The notes under the pieces: model-generated | What the model was told of the DNA's origin: nothing | What the model saw: only the letters and a program-made list of their open reading frames with translations | The model's database searches: none | Shown here: in pieces, positions 12,862-25,404 of the stretch | Layout: every line of letters starts with the position of its first letter | How positions within the stretch are numbered: position 1 is the first letter of the stretch | Origin: Physella acuta | Lineage: Eukaryota; Mollusca; Gastropoda; Physidae | Assembly: GCF_028476545.1 (NCBI RefSeq) | Contig: NW_026732013.1 | Coordinates: 186,001 to 250,000 of the forward strand | DNA length: 64,000 bases | Direction of reading: 5' to 3' | Position numbers and translations under genes: made by a program

Positions 12862-14766
12862 TTACATGAAAAAGAAATCGGAACTTATAAGTTGTTTAAT
12901 GTCATCCAATGTAGTTCCCTGAACTCCAAATTCATTAGAATCGATAGATTTAACTACATCACAAGATTTGGAATCGCTTGATTCATGGGGTACATTCAAA
13001 CTATATGGTCTACTGGGTGTATCTAGAACGTTTGAATTCAATGAAACATCGAGAGTGTTACTGAAGTCAAAACTGGTTGTATTGCGAGTATTTTTACTGA
13101 CTTCAACAGTTCTGAAGTCATCTGTTGGTTTTGGGTCATCAAAACTTAACAAACCAGAGTTACATGGTGTTTTGGAGACAGCAACGCTTCGGGAGTCACG
13201 TGGTGTTTTGGTAAGATCAAAACAATATAAATTGTTAGGTGTTTTTATTTCATTGCAGGTCATCATTACATTGTGTCCAGATGCAATGGTAGCAAAAGAT
13301 GATTCACGTGGTAAACAGTTGGTAGAAGAAGAAGGCTTTACTTGAGAGTTATGAACTTGTCTGTGGTTTTGGATGCCACGTAAAGGCTCGTTTACTTGAG
13401 TTTTTACCCTGTCGGCCTGGTTATTTAAAGTGAAGTCAACACTTTGTAAACCGTTAGAGGTTTGAGAGACCGTTGTATCAGGCAAAGGAACATCTTTAGC
13501 TTGTTTGCCAGTGACCAGTGAGATATTTGCAGTTTGTTGCAGCGTTGCTATGTTTTGTTCATTCAACTGCTTTATTAAAGTATCGTATCGTTTGACTGAT
13601 CTCTTTGCTACAGCCACTGGTCGGTTGACCTTTGGGAGGATGCTGCTCTGTTGTATGTTTTGAAATCCAACATTTTGTGCAAGTTGAGTATTGTTTGGTT
13701 TCATCGAACTGGTTGTAGCCATCATATCTCTACTGTTGTTGGATATAGACGAGTGTGGCATCATTTGAGGAAATATGTTTTCCTTACAGCCCATTTGGTT
13801 AAAACTGTAATTAGAGGCATACGTCGATTGCGGCACGGCGTAAGGTTTCATCGAAGGCAGCATTCCATTGGGTTGTACAGTTTGGGGTGTCTTGCTACTG
13901 CATTGTATTCCAGATGGTTTGGTTTGAATACTCATTGTTGGTTGCGTGTGTACTTGACCATATGTTGTTGAAGAACTGGGGTGCTGGTACATTTGAGAGT
14001 TGCCCATATGACGATATGTTGTTGAAGAACTTAGGAGCTGGTACATTTGAGAGTTGACGATCTGAGGTGGTCGTATGGCCAACTCTGGGTGAGCTTTACA
14101 GTGGTCGACCATCATCATGAGTTTAGAAAGGAAAAGATTGGATGTTTCAAGGACATCCAGAACAGTTTCATCCCTGTTTTCACTTTCAAAGGTTTTCGGC
14201 AAAAACATTTTCAGCTTGTTGATATCTTCATCAATGCCTCTACGCCTCTCTCGCTCCTAAGAATTAGAAGAAAAATAATACAGTTCGTGAATAGCGTGTT
14301 ACATCTTCATACAATAACTAATTAAGAAATAAAAACAGAAAATGCATGATTATTATTTCAATATATTCACCGCATTGAAATTATTTTCGGATTTATGAAA
14401 TAAACTTGGTCAGTGGATGGGGAACGTTTAATTTATACTTGTATTACAATGTGTGTGATACAATGATCTCTCGAACTTGTATATGAAAGTCATACATTGA
14501 TCTCATTCTAGTAAAAACATGCAATTTGGACTCTAACGTTCAATACCACAAAAATAATAGTGATAATGGAATTAAAGATGGACAAATCAAAATGCAGCGT
14601 TAAATTTACTTTAAAACAACATCAAGTGAAAATTAAGAATCGGTAAAATATTTAAACTTACCTTGGTATTCAACTTGTTTCGTCTAAGCCTATAGGCATT
14701 GAGACCCGAGGTGTCTTTACTTTCATTGTTTTCAGCGTCTGAGCCATCAGACTCATAACCCAATAT
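12862..14766 (-). pseudogene. bHLH array copy 2, start codon lost
   Basis: Exon 2 (12862-14256) is intact and differs from copy 1 by three residues (V to G, P to Q, L to F). The exon-1 remainder (14662 to about 14766) keeps the donor site and codons from GYESDG onward. A 69-bp deletion, flanked by AAT microhomology, has removed the ATG, the first eleven codons and adjacent 5' UTR. An in-frame TAA now precedes the remaining codons. The first in-frame ATG left on a spliced transcript is the MFLP methionine in exon 2, after the basic region. The copy is either a pseudogene or a source of an HLH protein lacking DNA-contact residues. The promoter motifs are retained. Confidence 0.8.
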
Positions 14767-14843
14767 TTACTTGAAAATATTTGAATCAGAAATGTCCAAA
14801 TCAGCTTGAGAACTAGCTGTAGACTGACCCGGAGTAGCCGATG

Positions 14844-14878
14844 TGACGTCTTATATTGTACATCTCTAAGACCCGCCC
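14844..14878 (-). promoter_or_regulatory. Putative core promoter of bHLH copy 2
   Basis: Same CRE-like, TATA-like and GC-box arrangement as copy 1, untouched by the deletion of the start codon, so transcription may continue. Confidence 0.4.
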
Positions 14879-16395
14879 ACTGCAGTGTCAAACACGACGT
14901 GAACAATGGGCTCGTTACGGTCCGATGACGTAATCGCCTTTGTCCGCAAGTAGATCAAGCGTGAGTAAGACCTGATCTATGATCTACGATTGGCTGTTGA
15001 TACATTTTGGAAAAATACGTTTTGGAAATGACGACGTGTTAATTCACGCCGCAGTGGCAAGTCGACTAATGTTTTATGTTTGATATAACGTGTATTCAAA
15101 TAGAATGGTGAAACTACAGCTGATGTATGAAACAGATATGTAAAACAAATAGATGTTTGTTTCATACTAATCTTGATGATCGCACACCTACATAACAATT
15201 ACAAAATATAAACTCTAATTTGCAATTAGAATTTAAATATATGTGTTTGGCCATAAACCATGTCATCTTTGTAAAATGATTGATTCCCACCCCTCCCCTT
15301 CACCCCCAACGCCTCATTCTAATATTAACCCGTCGTCATAAAATGCGACACAACCCACCTACCCCATAACATGACTTTACACCTCAGTTTAGTACAGCTT
15401 TATCATTTAAATTTATTGTTTTTAAACGTGTGATTTCTTTTAAATATATGTTCTGAGCTTGGACAACATTTAGTTTATTGATCAATGTTTGGTACAAATT
15501 AAATTACTAAACATTCAAATTAAGTCTAAAAGTTAAGTTTGTTGCAGTACTTTTAAATAACTAAAAATGTGACACCACACATTCAAAACCTCCCCTACCT
15601 CCATCACACATTTTCACAAATGTTCGAAGCCGCTCCTCCCACCCCCACTCTCCTCCCACCCCCAACCCCGAAGAATTAGATCTAAATTATAAACGGTTAT
15701 TTCTAAAGATTGTAACTTGTAGAGATCCTGGAATATAAACGCTTTTTACAAGTTTTATTTAATTCATTTCCTCGTCAGTCTGTCGTCAGTCTGTCTGTCT
15801 AGATCGAAACGGCCGAGCGAAATAGCAGGCACATCTACCTGACAGATACGGTTCGTATTTGGTACGTGGGTCAAGACATGAAGACAATGTATTTGTGCCA
15901 TTAAATTTGACTTTATTGGATGCCTAATTAATTTTTTATGAATTAATTAACATTTTGTTATACTTATAATTCTTGTCAGGTGCTTATTTCGCTTTTTAAA
16001 TGTAATCGAATACAAAAATCTAAATTCAGAAAAATTATCTTAATTATTCTTTGTCAATACTTCCAGCATGAGAACATAATGTTAATAACACTTCCTAATT
16101 GTTGAATACATTTTCAAGTAATAAAGTATTTAATGCATGCTTCAAAAGCATTAAAATCTTAGTCTGATATACATTTAACGATAAGCTTGTCTTTTCAAAC
16201 AAAATATATTTTAATAGTGTCATAGAAGGCCGCAAATCAACAAAACTATCGTGTCATACACTGAGAAAATTATTACGTCATCAAACGTTCATCACGTGGT
16301 CACCTGCCGTAAAAGTAAAAGTAAATAAATCAGTGCCATTAGAACAGTGCGGCTACATCAAAAGGTTGGACTCAATGTCCACCTGAGTGCCACAA
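14879..16395. other. Copy-2 unit, upstream spacer
   Basis: Counterpart of 9442-10968, with the same pyrimidine-rich tracts and one fewer GTCAGTCT repeat. No gene seen. Confidence 0.6.
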
Positions 16396-17040
16396 TGCGG
16401 AGATAAACAAACTGTTGGGTCAAGTTCAATGGACCGCATCGTGACACGTGACTTTTACCTGCGTGTCTAATCGCCGCGGTGGTTAAAACGTTAGATCACT
16501 CGGTAGTAAACAAACTATGTCTATAGCTTCGTAACGATCACCATTGAAATTACCTGCGTGTCAAGATTATGTAACGGCCGGGTCTATAATTTTACCACCT
16601 GGTTATTTGTGATTAGCTTATGTTGGCATCTGATTTTAAACATTTCAAATTATCTTTGTTTTCACTCATTTTGCATTCAAGGGTATTTTTACAAGCTTTT
16701 ATTTAACTCACTTCCTCTGTCGTCGCTCTGTCGTCAGTCTAGACCGAAACGCAGGTGTGAAAATTCGGAAACTTCTACTTGACCGATACGATTCACATTT
16801 GACACGTGGGTTAAGACATGAAGACAATGCAATCTGAAATTAAATTTGACTTAATTGGATGCCTTATTAATTTTTTATGAATTAATTAAAATTTGGACCG
16901 AATTAGTAGGCATGTCTAGCCAACCACACCACACGCGTCATCACGTTCAATAGCTGCGCCATCACGGTACGTTCAATAGCTGCGCCATCACGTTCAGTAG
17001 GCGCGCAATGGTTTTTAGTCATGTAACTCTATTGTAAATA

Positions 17041-17392
17041 ATAATCATTAAAAAAGTTTTTAAAAACCCACGTTTTCTGATTGAACTAAAAAGTAGAAAA
17101 TAAATGCTATACATCACAATAATGCAAGCGATCACTCTACTATAAGCGATGAAAAACGTGGGGCGCCGAAGTAAAAGTTATATTACTATTGATTAGATAA
17201 TACTATTGACCTTTATTAGGGAGCTTGTAGAGAGTCAACAGTATTAGAAACTGTAAGAAAATCACGGCGCCCCACGTTTTTCATCGCTTATAGTAGAGTT
17301 ATCGCTTGCATTATTGTGATGTATAGCATTTATTTTCTACTTTTTAGTTCAATCAGAAAACGTGGGTTTTTTTAAACTTTTTTAATGATTAT
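17041..17392. mobile_element. Foldback (palindromic) element 1
   Basis: Left arm 17041-17167 and right arm 17265-17392 are near-perfect reverse complements of about 127 bp around a loop of about 97 bp. The inner ends are GGGGCGCC / GGCGCCCC, and both arms carry CTACTTTTTAGTTCAATCAG or its complement. There is no reading frame. The form fits a non-autonomous foldback or MITE-like element. Confidence 0.8.
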
Positions 17393-17547
17393 TATTTTCT
17401 ACTTTTTAGTCTTTGTATGTTTGTTTGCATTCAAATCTTGCTATCGATTTTATCTTTTCACTTTTTTTTTTTGGGTAAACGAAGACAACTCGTAAAAAGA
17501 CAACTCGTAAAAAACACGTTGTGTGAATACGTTACTGACTAGAACAC

Positions 17548-17607
17548 ATAGATTTGAACCCGTGTCGAGTGAGTTAGCAATCGTGTGCCCAACCACTCGA
17601 CCATATC
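17548..17607 (-). ncRNA. tRNA-like SINE head
   Basis: The minus strand carries an A-box-like TGGTCGAGTGGTTGG (17604-17590) and a B-box-like GGTTCAAATC (17560-17551) at tRNA-like spacing, with TTGCTAA in the anticodon region, as in tRNA-Ser(GCT). The stems do not pair well enough for a functional tRNA. A tRNA-derived SINE or tRNA pseudogene is the best reading; its far end was not defined. Confidence 0.5.
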
Positions 17608-18001
17608 TTCTCCCACATTGGGCACCAGTTGTTACGTTCTGGTTGTTTGTAGACAAACAACGCGTGACAACTACTCAGTAGGCAAAAAGAGGGAGAGTAT
17701 CGAACCTTCTTTTCGTCAAATTACAGTTACTGGGTTATGTCCCTTTTTCCCCACGTTTTTATATTATTATTATATAGGGGTATAAAATGATCAATAAAAT
17801 GTTTCCATGGATCAATTTAGTAATAATAACAGTTGAATATTCTATTGTCATCCGAAACAAAGCTTCCCTGAAAATTTCAGCGCGCTAGCTAACTGGGAAG
17901 TGCACGAAATTTCGATCGCAAGATTTGATTGGAAAACAAACAAACAAACAGAGGCGAAAGCAAGTTAAAGAAAACGTGGGAATAAAACATGTAAAGTACT
18001 G

Positions 18002-18268
18002 AAAAAAATTCATAAAAAACGTTTTAATATCAAGCTTTTATGTACTAATGCACTAAAAAGTAGAAAATAAATTATAGACTACTATTTAAATAACTATAAA
18101 GAAAAGCGTGGGTGTCTTCCTTAACATTAGTAAAGGTATCCAATAGATACTAAAGTGACACACGCTTTTCTTTATAGTAATTTAAATAGTAGTGTATAAT
18201 TTATTTTCTACTTTTTAGTGCATTAGTACATAAAAGCTTGATATTAAAACGTTTTTTATGAATTTTTT
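18002..18268. mobile_element. Foldback (palindromic) element 2
   Basis: The left arm (18002-18117) and right arm (18157-18268) are near-perfect inverted copies around a short loop. It shares CTAAAAAGTAGAAAATAAA with foldback element 1, so the two are probably related, although most of the arm sequence differs. Confidence 0.8.
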
Positions 18269-18409
18269 TAATTTCTTTTTTTTAATTACCTATCGGCAAT
18301 AAAATTATTAATAAAAGCTTAATGTCCCTTTCAGTAGTTTAATGGACTGATGCTATTGTTAGTAATGTTGTATAAAGGAAACGCTGAAATCATAAGCCAG
18401 ACAACGGTT

Positions 18410-18660
18410 CAGTGTTTCTTCCAGACTTTTTTCTCCGGGGGGCACTTGAAATTTTTTTGGGGGTTGGGGGTAGAATTTCATCCGGGGGGGGGGCGGACAA
18501 TGTTAAAAGTATATATTTTCTATATAAGTTATATAAATTTCATTGCGTTCGGGGGGGGGGGGGGTAAAAATGTTTCGGGGGGGGGGGGGGGTAAGTGGGT
18601 CAGAACATGAAGACTAAGCGCCCCCCACCCCACCCGAAGAGATGCCTGGAAGAAACTCTG
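18410..18660. mobile_element. hAT-type MITE in array unit 3
   Basis: The 251-bp insert has 15-bp inverted ends CAGTGTTTCTTCCAG / CTGGAAGAAACTCTG (one mismatch) and an 8-bp flanking duplication, caacggtt (18402-18409) against caactgtt (18661-18668), with one mismatch. Other array units lack it. The interior is G-rich with no coding capacity. Eight-base duplications and CAG ends indicate the hAT superfamily. Confidence 0.85.
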
Positions 18661-18668
18661 CAACTGTT

Positions 18669-19823
18669 AAGACTATATTTGGACCAGCAGTTCCTCATCG
18701 ATATTCAACAAGGTGTGTCAGACAGCAGATCATGTTTCAGACCTTGTTATTCTTATTTCTTTTGACGTCCAGAATTTCTATATTAATAACAACCCTCACT
18801 AAATTTAGAAACCAGTATGTTCATCTTCCTAATAACGTCGCATAAATATATTTATTTTTTCATAATCAACCATCCCCCCCCCCCCCTCTTCCCCCCCCCC
18901 CCCCTGTTTTCTGCCATATATAGTGCAATGTTTGAAAAACATAAAATGTATCGATGCTCGAATTGTTTTGAAAAGTGATTACCCAATTGAGTCAAATGAT
19001 ATTTCACTCTGTGTTTTGATCTTCATGGTCTGTAGTAAGTGAACATTCTCAATTAACGTTAAAGCAAAAGACATACGAATAGAGGCAAACCATTATTTTA
19101 AAAGATTTTTATTCATTTTAAAAGTTCAGAACAGAGATCGGGTACAATAGTTCTAAGACAACAAATCAAGTTAATTATTGAACTTGCATGAATTATATTT
19201 TTAAATATTTACACTTTTCCACTAGTTTCAAAAGAGGTAATATATCGCATGCTTTCTTTTTATTATGACCAAGCAGAATTATAATGCTCTCTATTAAAAT
19301 CAGAAATCACAGTAATATTCTATTCTTAAAATTTACTATTTTTGTAAAAATATATTTGATGTATGACACAGACAAAATAGACAAGAAATATTAAAGTCAA
19401 ATGATCAAATTTAGTTCTCATAAAAACACAGTAAATAATACAAAAAATCTTTATTATTTTACCATCAAATAAAATCAATATACATATTTAAAAAAGAAAA
19501 ACGCATAGCAATATTTACAAAAATAGTTTTACTTAGTTTAAATTTTAACTGCGTACGTTCACAATAATTAAGATAGATTAATAAACATCTTTTAATATAC
19601 TTTATAGTACCTTTCTTTAAATTTACATAAGTTTGGATTAATTGTATATTTAAAATACTTCCATTCATTTTTTTTTTAAAGTATGTGCAGTTTGCTTTTT
19701 CCAATCGTATCTTAATTTGCTATGACAATTTATTTATTGATTTACATACTAAATTTTCATATAAAAACCATCATGTGTAACAAGGTCTGCTTTTTTTCGG
19801 GTAAAAACAGCGAATTCTATTGG
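18669..19823. other. Copy-3 unit, region downstream of the bHLH gene
   Basis: Diverged form of 5990-7355. It has a C tract at 18873-18904 and only one of the two internal repeat copies seen in units 1, 2 and 4. No separate gene. Confidence 0.55.
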
Positions 19824-21825
19824 TTACATGAAAAAAAAATCGGAACTTATAAGTTGTTTAATGTCTTCCAGTGTATTTCCCTGAACTCCAAATTCATTAG
19901 AATCGATAGATTTAACTACATCACAAGATTTGGAATCGCTTGATTCATGGGGTACATTCAAACTATATGGTCTACTGGGTGTATCTAGAACATTTGAATT
20001 TAATGAAACATCGAGAGTGTTACTGAAGTCAAAACTGGTTGCATTGCGAGTATTTTTACTGACTTCAACAGTTCTGAAGTCATCTGTTGGTTTTGGGTCA
20101 TCAAAACTTAACAAACCAGAGTCACATGGTGTTTTGGAGACAGCAACGCTTCGGGAGTCACGTGGTGTTTTGGTAAGATCAAAACAAAATGAATAGTTAT
20201 GTTTTTTTATTTCATTGCAGGTCATCATTACATCGTGTCCAGATGCAATGGTAGCAAAAGATGATTCATGTGGTAAACAGCTGGTAGAAGAAGATGGCTT
20301 TACTTGAGAGTTATGAACTTGTCTGTGGTTTTGGATGCCACGTAAAGTGTTTGTTACTTGAGTTTTCACCCTGTCCGCCTGGTTATGTAAAACGTAGTCA
20401 ACACTTTGTAAAACTTTAGAGGTTTGAGAGACCGTTGTATCAGGCAAAGGAACATCTTTAGATTGTTTGCCAGTGACCAGTGAGATATTTGCAGTTTGTT
20501 GCAGCGTTGCTATGTTTTGTTCATTCAACTGCTTTATTAAAGTATCGTATCGTTTGACTGATCTCTTTGCTACAGCCACTGGCCGGTTGACCTTTGGGAG
20601 GATGCTGCTCTGTTGTATGTCTTGAAATCCAACATTTTGTGCAAGTTGAGTATTGTTTGGTTTCATCGAACTGGTTGTAGCCATCATATCTCTACTGTTG
20701 TTGGATTTAGACGAGTGTGGCATCATTTGAGGAACTATGTTTTCCTTACAGCCCGTTTGGTTAAAACTGTTATTAGAGGCATACGTTGATTGCGGCCCGG
20801 CGTAAGTTTTCATCGAAGGCAGCATGCCATTGGGTTGTACAGTTTGGGGTGTCTTGCTACTGCATTGTATTCCAGATGGTTTGGTTTGAATACTCATTGT
20901 TGGTTGCGTGTGTACTTGACCATATGTTGTTGAAGAACTGGGGTGCTGGTACATTTGAGAGTTGACCATATGACCATATGTTGTTGAAGAACTGGGGTGC
21001 TGGTACATTTGAGAGTTGACCATATGACCATATGTTGTTGAAGAATTTAGGAGCTGGTACATTTGAGAGTTGACCATCTGAGGTGGTCGTATGGCCAACT
21101 CTGGGTGAGCTTTACAGTGGTCGACCATCATTATGAGTTTAGAAAGGAAAAGATTGGATGTTTCAAGGACATCCAGAACAGTTTCATCCCTGTTTTCACT
21201 TTCAAAGGTTTTCGGCAAAAACATTTTCAGCTTGTTGATATCTTCATCAATGCCTCTACGCCTTTCTCGCTCCTAAGAATTAGAAGAAAAAAATACAGTT
21301 CGCTGATAGAGTGTTACACCTTCATACAATAACTAATTAAGAAATAAAAAGAGAAAATGCATGATTATTATTTCAATATATTCGCCTCATTGAAATTATT
21401 TTCGGATTTATGAAATAAACTTGATCAGTGGATGGGGAACGTTTAATTTATACTTGTATTACAATGTGTGTGATACAGTGATCTCTCGAACTTGTATATG
21501 AAAGTCATACATTGATCTCATTCTAGTAAAAACATACAATTTGGAACCTAACGGTCAATACCACAAAACTAATAATGATCGTGGTATTAAAGTATAATAC
21601 GGTCTCAAAATTGACAAATCAAAATGCAGCATTAAATTTACTTTAAAACAACATCAAGTAAAAATTAAGAATCGGTAAAATATTTAAACTTACCTTTGTA
21701 TTCAACTTGTTTCGTCTAAGTCTATAGGCATTGAGACCCGAGGTGTCTTTACTTTCATTGTTTTCAGCGTCTGAGCCATCAGACTCATAACCCAATGGTT
21801 CCTTTACAGGCCGTGAGTTATCCAT
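19824..21825 (-). CDS. Orphan bHLH protein, array copy 3 (divergent)
   Basis: Two exons: 21694-21825 (44 codons) and 19824-21272, with the same phase-0 intron inside the basic region; 526 residues. The bHLH part is kept apart from one M to I change in helix 2. Downstream there are about 34 substitutions against copy 1, mostly in the Q/S/N-rich tail. A third copy of the 18-residue repeat (NSQMYQHPSSSTTYGHMV) adds 54 bp. Both exons are open with good splice sites, so it looks functional. It is the oldest-looking member of the array. The function is inferred only from the bHLH domain. Confidence 0.83.
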
Positions 21826-21944
21826 GGCAAGATTGGTAGATGATAAACTTTCAAAGCGATGGAATATTTACTTGAAAATATTTGAATCAGAAATGTCCAA
21901 ATCAGCTTGAGAACTAGCTGTAGACTGACCTGGAGTAGCCGATG

Positions 21945-21979
21945 TGACGTCTTATATTGTACATCTCTAAGACCCGCCC
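21945..21979 (-). promoter_or_regulatory. Putative core promoter of bHLH copy 3
   Basis: The CRE-like site, TATA-like element and GC box are conserved relative to copy 1 despite divergence of the surrounding unit. Confidence 0.42.
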
Positions 21980-23516
21980 ACTGCAGTGTCAAACACGACC
22001 TGAACAATTGGCTCGTTACGGTCCGATGACGTAATCGCCTTTGTCCGCAACTAGATCAAGCGTGAGTAAGACCTGATCTATGATCTACGATTGGCTGTTC
22101 TTACATTTTGGAAAAAATACGTTTGGAAATGACGACGTGTTAATTCACGCCGCAGTGGCAAGTCAACTAATGTTTTATGTTTGATCTAATGTATATTCAA
22201 ATAGAATGGTTAAACCACAGCTGATGTATGAAACAGATATGTAAAACAAATAGATGTTTGTTTCATTCTAATCTTGATAATCGCACTACTACAGAACAAT
22301 TACAAAATATAAACTCTAATTTGCAATCACAATTTAAATATATGTGTTTGGCCATAAACCATGTCATCTTTTTAAAATGATCGATTCCCACCCCCTCCCC
22401 TTCACCCCCTTCACCCCCAACGCCTTATTCTAATCTTAACCCATGGTCACAAAATGCGACACAACCCGCCTACCCCATGACATAACGTTACACCTCAGTA
22501 TACTACAGCTTTATAATTTAAATTTATTGTTTTTAAACGTGTGATTTCTTTTAAATATATGTTCTGAGTATGGACAACATTTAGTTTATTGATCAATGTT
22601 TGGTACAAATTAAATTACTTAACATTCAAGTTAAGTCCAAAAATTAAGTTTGTTGCATTACTTTTAAATAACTAAAAATGTGACACCACACATTCAAAAC
22701 CTCCCCTACCTCCATCACACATTTTCACAAATGTTCGAAGCCGCTCCTCCCACCCCCACTCTCCTCCCACCCCCAACCCCGAAGAATTAGATCTAAATTA
22801 TAAACGGTTATTTCTAAAGATTGTAACTTGTAGAGATCCTGGAATGTAAACGCTTTTTACAAGTTTTATTTAATTCATTTCCTCGTCAGTCTGTCGTCAG
22901 TCTGTCGTCAGTCTGTCTGTCTAGATCGAAACGGCCGAGCGAAATAGCAGGCACATCTACCTGACAGATACGGTTCGTATTTGGTACGTGGGTCAAGACA
23001 TGAAGACAATGTATTGTGCCATTAAATTTGACTTTATTGGATGCCTAATTAATTTTTTATGAATTAATTAACATTTTGTTATACTTATAATTCTTGTCAG
23101 GTGCTTATTTCGCTTTTTAAATGTAATCGAATACAAAAATCTAAATTCAGAAAAATTATCTTAATTATTCTTTGTCAATACTTCCAGCATGAGAACATAA
23201 TGTTAATAACACTTCCTAATTGTTGAATACATTTTCAAGTAATAAAGTATTTAATGCATGCTTCAAAAGCATTAAAATCTTAGTCTGATATACATTTAAC
23301 GATAAGCTTGTCTTTTCAAACAAAATATATTTTAATAGTGTCATAGAAGGCCGCAAATCAACAAAACTATCGTGTCATACACTGAGAAAATTATTACGTC
23401 ATCAAACGTTCATCACGTGGTCACCTGCCGTAAAAGTAAAAGTAAATAAATCAGTGCCATTAGAACAGTGCGGCTACATCAAAAGGTTGGACTCAATGTC
23501 CACCTGAGTGCCAAAA
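21980..23516. other. Copy-3 unit, upstream spacer
   Basis: Its left part (to about 22640) is diverged like the rest of unit 3. From about 22650 it is nearly identical to the other units, so a conversion or exchange boundary lies near there. No gene seen. Confidence 0.55.
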
Positions 23517-25404
23517 TGCGGAGATTAAAAAAACTGTTGGATCAAGTTCACTGGACCGCATCGTGACACGTCACTTTTACCTGCGTGTCTAATCGCCGCG
23601 GTGGTTAAAACGTTAGATCACTCGGTAGTAAACAAACTATGTCTATAGCTTCGTAACGATCACCATTGAAATTACCTGCGTGTCAAGATTATGTAACAGC
23701 AGGTCTAGAATTTTACCACCTGGTTATTTGTGATTAGCTTATGTTGGCATCTGTTTTTAAACATTTTACATTATCTTTGTTTTCACTCATTTTGCATTCA
23801 CATGTGTTTTTAATTTCTTTTTTTTTAATTACCTATCATCAATAAAAATATTAATAAAAGCTTAATGTCCCTTTCAGTAGTTTAATGGACTGATGCTATT
23901 GTTAGTAATGTTGTATAAAGGAAACGCTGAAATCACAAGCTCGACAACTATTAAGACTATATCATAATGTATTAAGGGAAGATTGAAATCATAAGCCCCA
24001 CAACTGTTAAGAATATATTTAGACCAGCAGTACCTCATCGATATTGAACAATTTTTGACAGACAGCAGGTCATGTTTCAGACCTTGTTATTCTTATTCCT
24101 TTTGACGTCCAGAATTTCTATGTAAATAACAACACTCACTAAATTTATAAACCAGTATGTTCATCTTCGAAATAACGTCGCATAAATGTATTTATTTTTC
24201 TCACAACCAACCATCCCCCCCCCATTCCCCCCCCCCTCCCCCTTCTGTTTTCTCCCAAATATAGTGCAATGTTTGAAAAATATAATATGTATCGATGCTC
24301 GAATTGTTTTGAAAAGTGATTACCTAATTGAGTAAAAATATTTCACTCTGTGTTTTGATTTTCATGATCTGTAGTAAGTAAACATACTCAATTAACGTTA
24401 AAAACAAAAGACATACGAATAAAGGCGAACAATTATTTTTTAAGATTTTTATTCATTTTAAATGTTCAGAACATAAAAAGGGTACAATATTTCTAAGACA
24501 ACAACATGAATCAAGTTAATTATTGAACTTGCATGAATTATATTTTTAAATATTTACACTTTTCCACTAGTTTCAACAGAGGTAATATATCGCATATTTT
24601 TGTAAAAATCTATTTGATGTAAGACACAGACAAATTAGACAAGAAATATTAAACTCAAAAGATCAAATTTAGTTCTCATAAAAACACAGTAAATAATAAA
24701 ATCAATATACATATTTAAAAAAGAAAAACACATTCCAATTTTGAATGAATCAAGTTAATTATTGAACTTGCTTGAATTATATTTTTAAATATTTACACTT
24801 TTCCAAAAGTTTCAAGAGGTAATATATCGCAGGTTTTGTTTTTATTATGACCAGGCAGAATTATAATGCTCTCTATTAAAATCAGAAATCACAGTAATAC
24901 TCTATTCTTATAATTTATTATTTTTGTACAAATCTATTTGCTGTATGATAAAGACAAAATAGACAAGAAATATTAAAGTCAATGATCAAATTTAGTTCTC
25001 AAAAATAACAGTAAAAAATACAAATAATCTTTATTATTTTACCATCAAATAAAATCAACATACATATTTAAAAAAGAAAAACGCATTGCAATATATACAA
25101 AAATAGTTTTATTTAGTTTAATTTTTAACATTGTACGTTCACAATAACAAAGTAAGAATAATAAACATCTTTTTAATATACTTTATCGTACCTTTATTTT
25201 TAAATTTCTATAATTTTGGATCAATGGTATATTTAACATACTTACATTCATTTTTTTTAAAGTATGTGCAGTTTGTTTTTTCCAATCGTATCTTAATTTG
25301 CAATGACAATTTATATATTGATTTACATACTAAATTTTCATACAAAAACTATCATGTGTAAAGAGGTCTGATTTTTTTCGGGTAAAAACAGCGAATTCTA
25401 TTGG
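23517..25404. other. Copy-4 unit, region downstream of the bHLH gene
   Basis: Very close to 5463-7355, sharing variants found only in unit 1 (GATTAAAAAAACTGTTGG; AACAGCAGGTCTAGAATTT). No separate gene. Confidence 0.6.

Larger units (their letters stand above)
16691..18266. mobile_element. Composite insertion in array unit 3
   Basis: Unit 3 follows the other units up to GGGTATTTTT (16690) and resumes near 18267, so about 1.58 kb is extra. It starts with a diverged second copy of the array's own spacer (16691 to about 16895, compare 15742-15950). A short GC-rich repeat (TTCAATAGCTGCGCCATCAC, about 16945-17010), two long palindromes and a tRNA-like SINE head follow. Confidence 0.75.
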
